Below, one piece after another: positions 1-6,392 of a stretch of 36,033 nucleotides of DNA. This DNA is from Acidimicrobiales bacterium (lineage in GTDB: Bacteria; Actinomycetota; Acidimicrobiia; Acidimicrobiales; JAKAVM01). Numbering within the stretch: position 1 is the first letter of the stretch; the number at the start of each line of letters is the position of its first letter. The translations under genes were made by a program, and so were the position numbers. Where the stretch lies: positions 1-36,033 of the forward strand of contig DAIDHF010000027.1 in NCBI GenBank assembly GCA_027452005.1. The letters run 5' to 3'. The notes under the pieces were generated by a model that was not told the origin of the DNA, did not search any database, and saw only the letters and a program-made list of their open reading frames with translations.

Positions 1-77
1 CCAATCGTTCCCATGTTATGCCCTAGAAGATTTGCGACCCGACCGGCTTGATACCCGCTTTAGTCTCGGATTGGAGC
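1..77. repeat. Left copy of 77-bp terminal direct repeat (contig circularity)
   Basis: Bases 1-77 are identical to bases 35957-36033. An exact overlap of 77 bases is a common assembler k-mer length, so I infer that the contig is a closed circle (or a circularly permuted/terminally redundant molecule) with one redundant copy. It is unlikely to be a biological terminal repeat of that exact length. The repeat lies inside coding sequence: the 3' end of the small basic gene (16-204) and the 5' end of the structural gene starting at 35970. Confidence 0.93.
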
Positions 78-204
78 GCTTAGCAGCCTTCGAGGCATGA
101 CGAGAAGAATTCGCAAGAATCGCACCTGCCGCCTTCTCGGAAACCCCCTCCTTACGAGCAATCTTGCTTTGAACCGCTTTGAAGCCAGGATGAGCTTTTG
201 ACAT
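16..204 (-). CDS. Small basic phage protein with SSRSGRKSSRA tail
   Basis: A 62-residue, strongly basic protein. Its body (HPGFKAVQSKIA, GAILANSSRHAS, KRSNPRLKRV) matches a short protein I recognise from many phage genomes, usually near head genes and without a known function. The last 11 residues, SSRSGRKSSRA, are identical to the end of the 36-residue protein at 24208-24318 and are an add-on to the usual family. A TANNNT box (TAATAT, 211-216) ends six bases before ATG. A GGAG lies only two bases from ATG, too close for a normal ribosome site. On the closed circle the next gene on this strand is the structural protein 35395-35970, whose ATG follows the TAA by one base. It may bind DNA or be a virion component; this is inference. 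Confidence 0.8.
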   Translation of the reverse strand: MSKAHPGFKAVQSKIARKEGVSEKAAGAILANSSRHASKAAKRSNPRLKRVSSRSGRKSSRA

Positions 205-210
205 AGCTCC

Positions 211-216
211 ATATTA
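211..216 (-). promoter_or_regulatory. Candidate leaderless -10 box for the 62-residue gene
   Basis: On the minus strand TAATAT ends six bases before the ATG at 204, the spacing expected if transcription starts at the start codon. No good -35 is present, and the upstream sequence is a hairpin. An alternative is transcription from the 307-334 promoter through the hairpin. Confidence 0.45.
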
Positions 217-218
217 CC

Positions 219-256
219 AAAAGCGGCCAGAGAAGCTAAGAAGCTCTCTGGGCCGC
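219..256 (-). terminator. Hairpin followed by TTTT on the minus strand
   Basis: GCGGCC (223-228) pairs with GGCCGC (251-256). Inside this, AGAG pairs with CTCT and AGCT with AGCT, leaving single-base bulges and a four-base loop. Read on the minus strand the stem is followed directly by TTTT (219-222). This is the form of an intrinsic terminator. It sits 15 bases upstream of the leftward start codon and downstream of a leftward promoter, so it may end a short RNA or attenuate unit D. Confidence 0.6.
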
Positions 257-300
257 TCCTGGCTTTACGCTGGGATCACTCCCTAGCGTTTGGGGGGGTA
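219..300 (-). ncRNA. Candidate ~80-nt two-hairpin leader RNA or small RNA
   Basis: Expected product of the TTGACT-N16-TACGAT promoter at 307-334. It would start near 300 with a CCCCCCC run, form a first hairpin (ACGCT/AGCGT plus GGGA/TCCC, loop GTGA, 267-289), carry a 10-base linker with AGGA, and end at the TTTT after the second hairpin. No open reading frame is evident. It could be a stand-alone small RNA, or the 5' leader of the 16-204 gene with a built-in attenuator. I recognise no known RNA family. Confidence 0.4.
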
Positions 301-306
301 AACAAC

Positions 307-334
307 ATCGTACATCGTTTAGTCCCGAAGTCAA
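307..334 (-). promoter_or_regulatory. Leftward promoter TTGACT-N16-TACGAT
   Basis: The -35 is TTGACT (minus strand, 329-334), the spacer is 16 bases and the -10 is TACGAT (307-312), which fits the actinobacterial TANNNT form. The same layout, TTGACT-N16-TACGCT, precedes whiB (35349-35376). Transcription would start near 300. Confidence 0.5.
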
Positions 335-421
335 GAGATTTCTGAGAGAAAAAATCCAATCTGCCTCTTCCCATCAGATCAGGACTATGGTACCATGGAT
401 ATATCTAACATTGTATTTTCC

Positions 422-461
422 TGTAATACAGTATACGGGAAAGTCGTGTATTACTGTATAC
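422..461. promoter_or_regulatory. Two operator-like 15-bp sites
   Basis: TGTAATACAGTATAC (422-436) and TGTATTACTGTATAC (447-461) differ at two positions, have starts 25 bp apart and are partly palindromic. They lie between the divergent promoters, a natural place for a repressor dimer. Candidate binders in this genome are the ribbon-helix-helix proteins (690-1190, 34301-34573) and the Cro-like protein (33837-34040). Confidence 0.45.
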
Positions 462-489
462 ACGTTTACTGACGCTAGAATGCTCAAAT

Positions 490-509
490 ATTACAATTTC
501 ATTACAATT
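490..509. repeat. Doubled ATTACAATT, 11-bp phase
   Basis: ATTACAATT occurs at 490-498 and 501-509, one helical turn apart, just upstream of the -35 box at 522. It could be an activator or repressor site, or a short iteron pair. Confidence 0.35.
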
Positions 510-521
510 AGGTTCGGCCTA

Positions 522-551
522 TTGACAAGCAACAATAACCATGAATAATAC
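522..551 (+). promoter_or_regulatory. Rightward promoter for unit A
   Basis: A consensus TTGACA (522-527) is followed at 16-18 bases by AATAAT/ATAATA/TAATAC (544-551). Transcription would start near 557. This gives a leader of about 130 bases carrying the TGTCA-A-TGACA site and the tandem 20-bp repeat before the first gene. Confidence 0.55.
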
Positions 552-631
552 TATGTAAGTGACTAGTAACTATGACATTGTTAATAACATTGTCCTTGTC
601 ACTGTCTATGTCATTGTCAATGACATTCCAT

Positions 632-671
632 CCATCCTCAATCCGTAGCTACCATCCTCAATCTGTAGCTA
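632..671 (+). repeat. Tandem 20-bp repeat in the unit A leader
   Basis: Two head-to-tail copies, 632-651 and 652-671, begin CCATCCTCAATC and end GTAGCTA. They differ by one base (C at 644, T at 664). They end nine bases before the GGAG in front of the first gene, so they lie in its leader. They could be a DNA operator for the ribbon-helix-helix product or an RNA element. Confidence 0.6.
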
Positions 672-689
672 GACCCTTCGGAGAACCAT

Positions 690-1190
690 TTGCCATTCCA
701 ACTAGAATCTCGCCCGGCCCCTGGACGCTCTTCCAAAAAGATCAAAACAGAAGCCACTGAGCTCATCTCCTGTCGTTTGCCTCTATCGCATGTTCGGCTG
801 ATAGATGAATTCCTCGCAGCTCGCACTGATGGCGTTCTCAAGACCCGCTCTGACGTGCTCCGAGACGCCGTGATGATGTGGCTTGAAACCAAGTCTGAGC
901 AACATGCCCTCGATCCGCTCTCCCGTCTTTACATGGCGTACTTCAAGCAGGAAGTCCTCGAACAGAATTGGTCAGAGATGGTCGATAAGCTCGTAAACGC
1001 CTTTACGAAGCTCAAGAACTCCGCAACCTATCTCGGTCAGGAACATGACGTAGCGGCGCTCCTGGCTGACGTGACAACTCTCTCGGAGGATTGTGGCGTT
1101 CAGAGCGCAAGTCAGGCTCTTGCGGAACTGGAATCCCAAATCCGCTTTTACTACGAACACACCTTCAAGACGAAATCCCGGAAAAGCTGA
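690..1190 (+). CDS. Ribbon-helix-helix-type DNA-binding protein
   Basis: 166 residues. Residues about 23-68 have the ribbon-helix-helix (CopG/Arc) pattern: a short strand (ELISCRLPL) followed by two helices (HVRLIDEFLAA and SDVLRDAVMMWLE). The rest is helical with no recognised domain and may multimerise or bind a partner. The start is TTG, with GGAG seven bases upstream; no better in-frame start is present. It is the first gene of the DNA-metabolism unit and overlaps the helicase by one base (TGATG), so it is probably an autoregulator or a replication accessory. Repeats in its leader are possible targets. The fold is assigned from pattern only. Confidence 0.72.
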   Translation: MPFQLESRPAPGRSSKKIKTEATELISCRLPLSHVRLIDEFLAARTDGVLKTRSDVLRDAVMMWLETKSEQHALDPLSRLYMAYFKQEVLEQNWSEMVDKLVNAFTKLKNSATYLGQEHDVAALLADVTTLSEDCGVQSASQALAELESQIRFYYEHTFKTKSRKS

Positions 1191-2203
1191 TGCAGTTGCC
1201 CGAGTGGGCGGCAGAGCTTCGACCCGATCAAGAAACAGCTATCACCGACATCATTGAAGCTTTCCGTCATACAGATATCGTCATCCTCGAAGCTCCTACA
1301 GGCTCCGGGAAAACACTGATCGGTGAAGTAGTCCGGCAGAAGCTCAACCTTCCCACGGTCTACGTTTGTAGCTCCATCGAACTCCAGCACCAATTTATGC
1401 GTGACTTCCCTTACGCAAAGCTCATTCTTGGTCGATCAAACTACGAAACCTTAGATGCTCCCAATCCAGCCATCGACTGTGGAGACTGCAACATCCAAAA
1501 GGGTGGAGCATGTGATGCCTGTCCAGATTCCTTCACGGATCAGTCGTCACATTGTCCATGGTGTCATCCTGTTTCGGACTGTCCATACCGAGTCGCCAAG
1601 GAAGAAGCCGTCAAGGCTCCTCTTGTCTGCACAAACATCTCATACTTTTTGCATGAAACTGTTTATGGACCTAATTCATTTTCTGGTCGTCTTGTCATCA
1701 TTGACGAAGCTGATACACTAGAAAAAGCTTTCATCTCATTTATCGAACTTTCGCTCACATCGTTCGACATACTGACTTGGAGGCTTGGGTATCCCGATCT
1801 GAAAACCAAAGAGAAATCATGGGAGGAATGGTGTTTAGACTCATTGCAGAAAGTGCGAAAGCTATGTTCGCAGCTAGAAGAGCAGCAAAAGTCGATCGAG
1901 CCCAACTCATCGGACAGTATCCTCATCTCGAAACAACTATCCCGTGCTACTTCTGCTCGCAGCAAGCTAACCGTCTTGCTCGATCCAGAGAAGGGCATAC
2001 CATCCGGTAACTGGGTTTATGCAGGTGAGAAGGCATCCAAGGCTAGCAAGGTTCCTGACGCAGGCTCGATAATATTCAAACCGATCTATGTTGCGCCCTA
2101 CATCAACGATCTTCTCTGGAAACACTCAAAGAAGTTCCTACTGATGTCTGCAACAATCATCGCTCCGACTGTGTACGCCAAATCATTGGGGCTCGAAGGA
2201 TGA
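1190..2203 (+). CDS. DinG/XPD-type helicase, N-terminal half (motor domain 1 + Fe-S region)
   Basis: 337 residues from the ATG at 1190; an upstream in-frame start at 1091 lies inside the previous gene. It shows the Walker A motif APTGSGKT (about 35-42), a cysteine-rich insertion (C97, C100, C108, C111, C122, C125, C131) in the place of the Fe-S domain of XPD/DinG superfamily 2 helicases, the Walker B/DEAD motif IIDEAD (about 170-175), and motif III (LLMSATI) near the C terminus. It stops just after that, where domain 2 should begin. Domain 2 is the next gene, overlapping by ATGA. Expected role is ATP-driven 5'-3' unwinding in replication or recombination. Seven cysteines, rather than the usual four, are unusual. 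The two halves may form a heterodimer or derive from a frameshift. Confidence 0.85.
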   Translation: MQLPEWAAELRPDQETAITDIIEAFRHTDIVILEAPTGSGKTLIGEVVRQKLNLPTVYVCSSIELQHQFMRDFPYAKLILGRSNYETLDAPNPAIDCGDCNIQKGGACDACPDSFTDQSSHCPWCHPVSDCPYRVAKEEAVKAPLVCTNISYFLHETVYGPNSFSGRLVIIDEADTLEKAFISFIELSLTSFDILTWRLGYPDLKTKEKSWEEWCLDSLQKVRKLCSQLEEQQKSIEPNSSDSILISKQLSRATSARSKLTVLLDPEKGIPSGNWVYAGEKASKASKVPDAGSIIFKPIYVAPYINDLLWKHSKKFLLMSATIIAPTVYAKSLGLEG

Positions 2204-2847
2204 CGACAAATCTCTCATACCAATTCACGTCTATACCTTCACGCTTTCCCGTACCGTCACGTCGCATCTATGTCTGCCCAGTCGCACCTATGACTTACAA
2301 GACAAAAGACGAGGCATATCCCCTGATGGCTGCTGCTATCGAAAAAATTTGCCAAAAAAGACTTGACAACATACTTGTACACTCTGTATCGTTTGCTTTC
2401 GCTGACTATTTAGCAAAGACAATAAAGGTCGCTCGACCCATTTACACATTCCCCCCGGGAAAGCCAAAAGAGCGTAGCAGGGCCATTGATTCCTTCAAAA
2501 GAGGGGAACAGGGTATTCTGATAGCTCCGGCCCTAGACCGAGGAATTGATTTTCCCGGGGATGAATGTCGAACAGTCGTAGTGCCGAAAATTCCGTATCC
2601 ATCTTTGGCCGATCCTCAAATTTCAGCCATTCTTTACAAGCCTGGAGGTGAGCTCTGGTACTCGATTGAGACAATACGATCACTTGCTCAGATGACTGGA
2701 CGTGCAATGCGCAGTGAATACGACTACTGCGAAAGCTATATCCTCGACACGCAATTCATCACCCTCTGGCGCAAGTCAAAGAATCTGCTTCCTTCCTGGT
2801 TCAAAGATGCAGTAGTAATGGATGAACCAAAACGAATCTACAAATAG
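2200..2847 (+). CDS. DinG/XPD-type helicase, C-terminal half (motor domain 2)
   Basis: 215 residues that continue the previous gene in domain order. After a PSRFPVPSRRIYV segment typical of the start of domain 2 in this family come motif IV (ILVHSVSFAFADYL), motif V (APALDRGIDFPG) and motif VI (QMTGRAMRSEYDY, with Q, GR and R). It lacks Walker A/B and cannot act alone. The ATG overlaps the previous stop as ATGA, suggesting coupled translation. The frame is open upstream of this ATG as well, so a single-base indel or programmed frameshift could make one protein. No obvious slippery heptamer was seen. Confidence 0.83.
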   Translation: MTTNLSYQFTSIPSRFPVPSRRIYVCPVAPMTYKTKDEAYPLMAAAIEKICQKRLDNILVHSVSFAFADYLAKTIKVARPIYTFPPGKPKERSRAIDSFKRGEQGILIAPALDRGIDFPGDECRTVVVPKIPYPSLADPQISAILYKPGGELWYSIETIRSLAQMTGRAMRSEYDYCESYILDTQFITLWRKSKNLLPSWFKDAVVMDEPKRIYK

Positions 2848-2858
2848 GAGTAACATAC

Positions 2859-3539
2859 ATGGCTTTTCAACTCGATGAAGGGTTTTCAGTATCCTTCGAT
2901 TTCACGGTCGGGCTGGCATATTTTGGCACCCGGGCCGAGTACAACAATGGCGATACCTGTCTTCTGATCCTGGAAGGAGAGGATGAAAACGGCGAAGACA
3001 AGTCAATGTTCATGTCAGTCGGAAAGGGATGGGCAGCATCAGATGATTCCCGCCTCGCAATTCACCATGACCAGAACGGAATCCCGGATGGAAAGACAAC
3101 CTTTCTCAAGACATCGCACGTCGGTCGATTCATCAATGCTCTACTCGAACTCGGCGCTGGCGCTGATATGGAGAAGCATACCGAGCACCCGAACGGCACT
3201 GGAGCCGACACATACATCGGACTCAAGATGCACATTGAGACCGTAGAAGTCGATTACGGTAAAGAGCTCGGCAAGAAGCGCATCCCGCTTCCTACGGCCT
3301 TCCTCGGCTATGAGGATGACGGGGCACCTACTCAAGCAGCTCCCGCTCAAGCTCAAGCTCCGGCAGCTTCAGTCGAGGGTGCATCTGTCCGTGAGTCTGT
3401 GATCGCAGTCGCCAAGTCCCAGCCAGATCACGCTTCTTTCACAAAGATAGCGTTCACTCTGCCGGGCGTTGCGAGTGATCCCGAGCTCATGGCAGAAATC
3501 GCTAATCCTGCTGGAATCTTCGCGACTGCGAACGCATAA
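2859..3539 (+). CDS. Unknown; candidate ssDNA-binding/recombination accessory protein
   Basis: 226 residues. The first ~150 are strand-rich and uninterrupted (FTVGLAYFG, TCLLILEGEDENG, TYIGLKMHIETVEVDYG), then an Ala/Pro/Gln linker (about 158-172) joins a small C-terminal helical module (ESVIAVAKSQPDHASFTKIAF). An AGGAG lies nine bases before the ATG. Its place between helicase and exonuclease, its likely high expression (good ribosome site) and its beta-rich body plus flexible tail fit a single-strand binding protein, but I see no OB-fold signature that proves it. The small C-terminal module could contact partners. Confidence 0.6.
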   Translation: MAFQLDEGFSVSFDFTVGLAYFGTRAEYNNGDTCLLILEGEDENGEDKSMFMSVGKGWAASDDSRLAIHHDQNGIPDGKTTFLKTSHVGRFINALLELGAGADMEKHTEHPNGTGADTYIGLKMHIETVEVDYGKELGKKRIPLPTAFLGYEDDGAPTQAAPAQAQAPAASVEGASVRESVIAVAKSQPDHASFTKIAFTLPGVASDPELMAEIANPAGIFATANA

Positions 3540-3541
3540 TC

Positions 3542-3889
3542 ATGGCAGTCTCGATTAGCCTGAACATCGAGAATCCACCTGAACATCCACGGAAGAAATC
3601 AACTCAATGGGAAGTTTTGCTTTATCAGCTTCTCAATAATCCTGGAACTTGGGGTCGTGTTGCAATAATCGAATCTAAGGATTGTAACCGAGAAGCTAAG
3701 AATCTTCTCCAGGCAATCCGCTACCGGATGAGAAAGCTTTACGGCACAGATGTTCATGTCCGCACCCGCATAGCAGATTTGCTCCCTGACGATGGTTCTG
3801 ACATCCCTCGTTGCGCAGTATTTGTCTGCTTTGAAACTCAACTCGTATTCGACTTTGACAATGAAACCCCGGAGGAAATCAATGTCTAA
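3542..3889 (+). CDS. Hypothetical protein in recombination operon
   Basis: 115 residues, no family recognised. The N-terminal half carries WEVLLYQLLNNPGTWGRVAII and a basic AIRYRMRKLYG helix, then VHVRTRIADL and a hydrophobic CAVFVCFETQLVFDF strand near the acidic C terminus. This alternation of helix and strand suggests a compact alpha/beta fold. It starts two bases after the previous stop and overlaps the next gene by eight bases, so it is co-translated with the exonuclease group. Confidence 0.65.
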   Translation: MAVSISLNIENPPEHPRKKSTQWEVLLYQLLNNPGTWGRVAIIESKDCNREAKNLLQAIRYRMRKLYGTDVHVRTRIADLLPDDGSDIPRCAVFVCFETQLVFDFDNETPEEINV

Positions 3890-4382
3890 CAAAAGAGACA
3901 TCTGGGAGGGTCACAAAAGGACTCTTCTCAATCGCATGTACAACACTGATCCCGACTTTGCTCAGGAACTTCACGACACGATCCTCTTTGTAGAGGATGT
4001 GGTAATGGAACTTGAGGAATCGGAGAATCATATCGAGCCCGGAGCAATCCAAGCGTCAGCGACATTTGATGCTTCAACTCAAGGAGAGACACCACCTAAT
4101 GCACCTGATAGCACTGTCGGGAGCGTTCCTGCTGGGAACGTTCCTGCTGGGACTTCTTATCAATCCGAGGCTGATACTGCCTCCAGTGCCCCACAATCGG
4201 ATGGGAGCGCTAGCAGTGTTCCTGGCAGTGTTCCTGTTGCTCCCGCTCCTGATAGTTCTGTCGGTTCTGTGGCTTCTGGTACTCAAGATCAGGCATCGAG
4301 TGATTCTGCGTCAGCTTCGCAAACGTCTGATCAAGCCCCTATTCAGCCATCACAAGTGCAGACACCACCGGTGAACGGATGA
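3882..4382 (+). CDS. Hypothetical protein with long Ser/Ala/Pro-rich tail
   Basis: 166 residues from the ATG at 3882, chosen because GGAGGA (3871-3876) precedes it; a longer frame from 3792 has no such site. The first ~50 residues are charged and helical (HKRTLLNRMYNTDPDFAQEL, VVMELEESENH). The rest is low-complexity Ser/Ala/Pro/Val/Gly with a short internal repeat (SVPAGNVPAG), underlain by a repeated GTTCCTGCTGGGA at DNA level. It is likely intrinsically disordered. It overlaps the exonuclease by four bases (ATGA), so a partner or adaptor role for the exonuclease is plausible but unproven. Confidence 0.62.
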   Translation: MSNKRDIWEGHKRTLLNRMYNTDPDFAQELHDTILFVEDVVMELEESENHIEPGAIQASATFDASTQGETPPNAPDSTVGSVPAGNVPAGTSYQSEADTASSAPQSDGSASSVPGSVPVAPAPDSSVGSVASGTQDQASSDSASASQTSDQAPIQPSQVQTPPVNG

Positions 4383-5320
4383 CACTTCCTTCTGAACCCA
4401 CAACTACTAGCTCGGATATCATCATCCGAGCTAGTAGTTTCGGAGGGTGCGACAGAGCGATTCTTGCTTCCCTCTATGGAGAACCCAAAAAGCCAACTAC
4501 GGCCAAACAACAAGAAGCTTTTGACCGAGGTAATGCAGCGGAAGATAAAATTCTCGCTCGTATCGCAAAAGAAAATTCCACAAAGGTTGTTGATCAACAG
4601 CTCGAACTTACTCACCGAATTCAAATCGGCGATATTTCTTTTGCTCTACAAGGCCATATCGACGGACGCCTTGACACTCATTCGATGGCTATCGCTGAAG
4701 CGAAATGTCTCAACAAGCAGAGCACGGAAAAATTTCTCCGAGATCCAATCAAGTATCACCGCAAGTACACTTTCCAGGCTTCGATCTATGCCTACCTCCT
4801 CCAGCGCCACTACGATCTCCCCCAGACTCCAGCCATAATCTTCGGCATCTACAATTGGGAATTGAAAAAGTATCATGTCAATTCCTACCCCACCTTTCAC
4901 ACCTGGGAAGAAATCGAAGCTCGCCTATATCGCATTGCAAGTTACTTCTTCGGGCACACCTATCCCGAATTCTGTAACGAATATTCGTTCTTTTGCGACT
5001 ACACGCTTTGCAATAAGGAACCTGCTCCAATCGAACCACCTTCAGAGCTTGATCAGCTTCTCGCTACTTACCAATCCCTCAAGGATCAGACCGAAATAGC
5101 CAAGCAAGCCGTCCTCGATAACGTCTCAACCCGTTCAGATTTTCCGATCCGAACGGCAACCCACACCATCACCCAAACAGCTGCTTCGACGTATCAATCT
5201 ATTGACGCCGAGAAAGCTCGAATCCTTCTAGGAGACAAGTATGAAGAGGTACTTGTATCGAAAACTCGCTCGGCATCTTTCACGATACGGAGCAAGTCTT
5301 CAGGCAGTAATATCAGCTGA
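4379..5320 (+). CDS. PD-(D/E)XK exonuclease, Cas4/RecB-type
   Basis: 313 residues. Motifs in order: RASSFGGCDR with C24; Glu55 in GNAAED; Asp95 in GHIDG; EAK (107-109) as the D/E-X-K catalytic core; and Q133 in QASIYAYL. Three cysteines follow (C199, C206, C211). With C24 they could hold a 4Fe-4S cluster as in Cas4 and AddB-type nucleases. Expected role is resection of phage DNA ends for recombination together with the Sak4-like ATPase downstream. A perfect 16-bp inverted repeat lies at codons 9-21 (4402-4439), and a 14-bp palindrome covers the stop codon. The C-terminal ~90 residues are not assigned. Confidence 0.85.
   Translation: MTLPSEPTTTSSDIIIRASSFGGCDRAILASLYGEPKKPTTAKQQEAFDRGNAAEDKILARIAKENSTKVVDQQLELTHRIQIGDISFALQGHIDGRLDTHSMAIAEAKCLNKQSTEKFLRDPIKYHRKYTFQASIYAYLLQRHYDLPQTPAIIFGIYNWELKKYHVNSYPTFHTWEEIEARLYRIASYFFGHTYPEFCNEYSFFCDYTLCNKEPAPIEPPSELDQLLATYQSLKDQTEIAKQAVLDNVSTRSDFPIRTATHTITQTAASTYQSIDAEKARILLGDKYEEVLVSKTRSASFTIRSKSSGSNIS
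4402..4439. repeat. Perfect 16-bp inverted repeat inside the exonuclease gene
   Basis: AACTACTAGCTCGGAT (4402-4417) and its exact complement ATCCGAGCTAGTAGTT (4424-4439) are separated by six bases. In mRNA this makes a very stable hairpin starting 24 bases after the A of the ATG. Possible roles are translational control of the exonuclease, a DNA recombination or nicking site, or a binding site. No T tract follows, so it is unlikely to be a simple terminator. Confidence 0.85.
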
Positions 5321-5621
5321 TATCACTGTCTATGATTGCTTCACGCACGAACGCACCCCGGACTCGATCACTCACTATCCACGATTTTATGCAATATGTA
5401 AAATTCCTTTTTCCAAGTTCACTCATTTCGGTCTCTATGAATGTATTGAATGTGCGACAAAGGTAGGTCAAGACACGGACGGAGACCTCTACTACGTTGA
5501 TCCTCGTCGCTATCTCGGCTTCTCACATAGATTCTCCACTAATGTGAGGAAACATCTGCAATCAATCCTCGCCTTCATCCGCAGTTCCGAACGAACTTCG
5601 CCACCCCCACATATCCGATAG
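5241..5621 (+). CDS. Hypothetical protein overlapping the exonuclease end
   Basis: 126 residues, family not recognised. It overlaps the exonuclease by 80 bases. The start at 5241 is supported by AGGAG (5230-5234), and no later in-frame ATG would keep the N terminus intact. The body has several Cys/His (YDCFTHE, AICK, YECIEC), possibly a small metal site, then DGDLYYVDPRRYL and a basic C-terminal helix. Its position between exonuclease and recombination ATPase suggests a DNA-processing role, without direct evidence. Confidence 0.58.
   Translation: MKRYLYRKLARHLSRYGASLQAVISADITVYDCFTHERTPDSITHYPRFYAICKIPFSKFTHFGLYECIECATKVGQDTDGDLYYVDPRRYLGFSHRFSTNVRKHLQSILAFIRSSERTSPPPHIR
5310..5323. repeat. 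14-bp perfect palindrome over the exonuclease stop codon
   Basis: ATATCAGCTGATAT reads the same on both strands and includes the TGA of the exonuclease (5318-5320). It is too short for a firm functional call but is a plausible protein-binding site. Confidence 0.5.
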
Positions 5622-5633
5622 AAAGGAAACATC

Positions 5634-6392
5634 ATGCTTCAATCTTCAACTCCTTACATACCCGAACGCATCCTTTTGATGGGTGCCCCAAACTCAGGCA
5701 AGACTTCAGCTGCTCTCCAGCTTGCTCGGGTACTTCAAGCGACGGGCTCCCCATCTCAGGTTCACATCATTGACACAGATGGAGCAATTCCCCGGATGCT
5801 GACGGCCTACGGTGAACTCACCAACATCCATCTCCACACTTGTCACGAATGGCCCGAAATGAAGAAAGCTATTCTCGACATTTCCCATTCCGCAGATAAT
5901 CAGGACTGGATAGTTGTTGATTTCCTTTCATCACTGTGGGATGCCGTTCAGAATTGGTATGTGAGTCAGGTCTGGAATCAATCAATTGATGATTACATGA
6001 TCCAGAAACGCAAATCCCTAACCCCCAATACCAAGAATTTCAAGGTCATGGATGGTTGGCTAGATTGGCCGGTGATAAAGCAAATCTACGCACCTGTAAT
6101 CGAAGCTGTCACAGTCAAGCAACGCTGCCATGTTCTCGCTACAGCAACGATGAAAGCTCTCTCTGAAGACGATACCGGTCCGAATCGTGAGCTCTTCGGA
6201 CAGTTCGGTGTTCGACCAGCTGGCGACAAAGATATTGCCCATCGCTTTCATACTGTTCTGATTGCAGCTCACAAACCAACAAAAGGGTGGACACTCACCA
6301 CAGTCAAGGATAGGGAGCGGACATCTCTCTCAGGTCAACCGGTCAACTCATTTCCGATGGATTATCTAGTTACTCAAGGATGGACACTCTAA
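5634..6392 (+). CDS. Sak4-like RecA-fold recombination ATPase
   Basis: 252 residues. Walker A is GAPNSGKT (17-24), and the Walker B-like strand ends in D96 (DWIVVDFLSS). The layout and size match the phage Sak4/AAA_24 group of shortened RecA-like proteins that promote strand annealing or single-strand handling. VLATATMKALSEDD and PAGDKDIAHRFHTVLIAAHK fit the later core strands. A good ribosome site (GAAAGGAAA) sits before the ATG. It follows a PD-(D/E)XK exonuclease, a typical recombination pairing, and overlaps the MazG gene by one base (TAATG). Confidence 0.78.
   Translation: MLQSSTPYIPERILLMGAPNSGKTSAALQLARVLQATGSPSQVHIIDTDGAIPRMLTAYGELTNIHLHTCHEWPEMKKAILDISHSADNQDWIVVDFLSSLWDAVQNWYVSQVWNQSIDDYMIQKRKSLTPNTKNFKVMDGWLDWPVIKQIYAPVIEAVTVKQRCHVLATATMKALSEDDTGPNRELFGQFGVRPAGDKDIAHRFHTVLIAAHKPTKGWTLTTVKDRERTSLSGQPVNSFPMDYLVTQGWTL

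Larger units (their letters stand above)
205..689. other. Divergent control region between units D and A (no gene)
   Basis: A 485-base stretch without a convincing gene. It contains, left to right: a TAATAT box next to the leftward gene; a leftward hairpin with T tract (219-256); a second hairpin (267-289); a run of seven G (292-298); a leftward TTGACT-N16-TACGAT promoter (307-334); two similar 15-bp sites (422-436, 447-461); a doubled ATTACAATT (490-498, 501-509); a rightward TTGACA promoter (522-551); a TGTCA-A-TGACA site (615-625); and a tandem 20-bp repeat (632-671). The 380-620 part is visibly AT-rich and could also hold a replication origin, but no DnaA-box cluster was recognised. Confidence 0.75.

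Noticed and set aside
572..760. 62-residue plus-strand frame opening with a Leu/Ser-rich signal-like sequence
   Set aside because: It lies over the operator-like repeats, has no ribosome site, and overlaps the better-supported start at 690. The Leu/Ser pattern comes from repeated CATTGTC/ACTGTC words.
1091..1189. Upstream extension of the helicase gene
   Set aside because: It lies inside the previous gene in another frame. The ATG at 1190 overlaps that gene's stop and directly precedes the conserved part.
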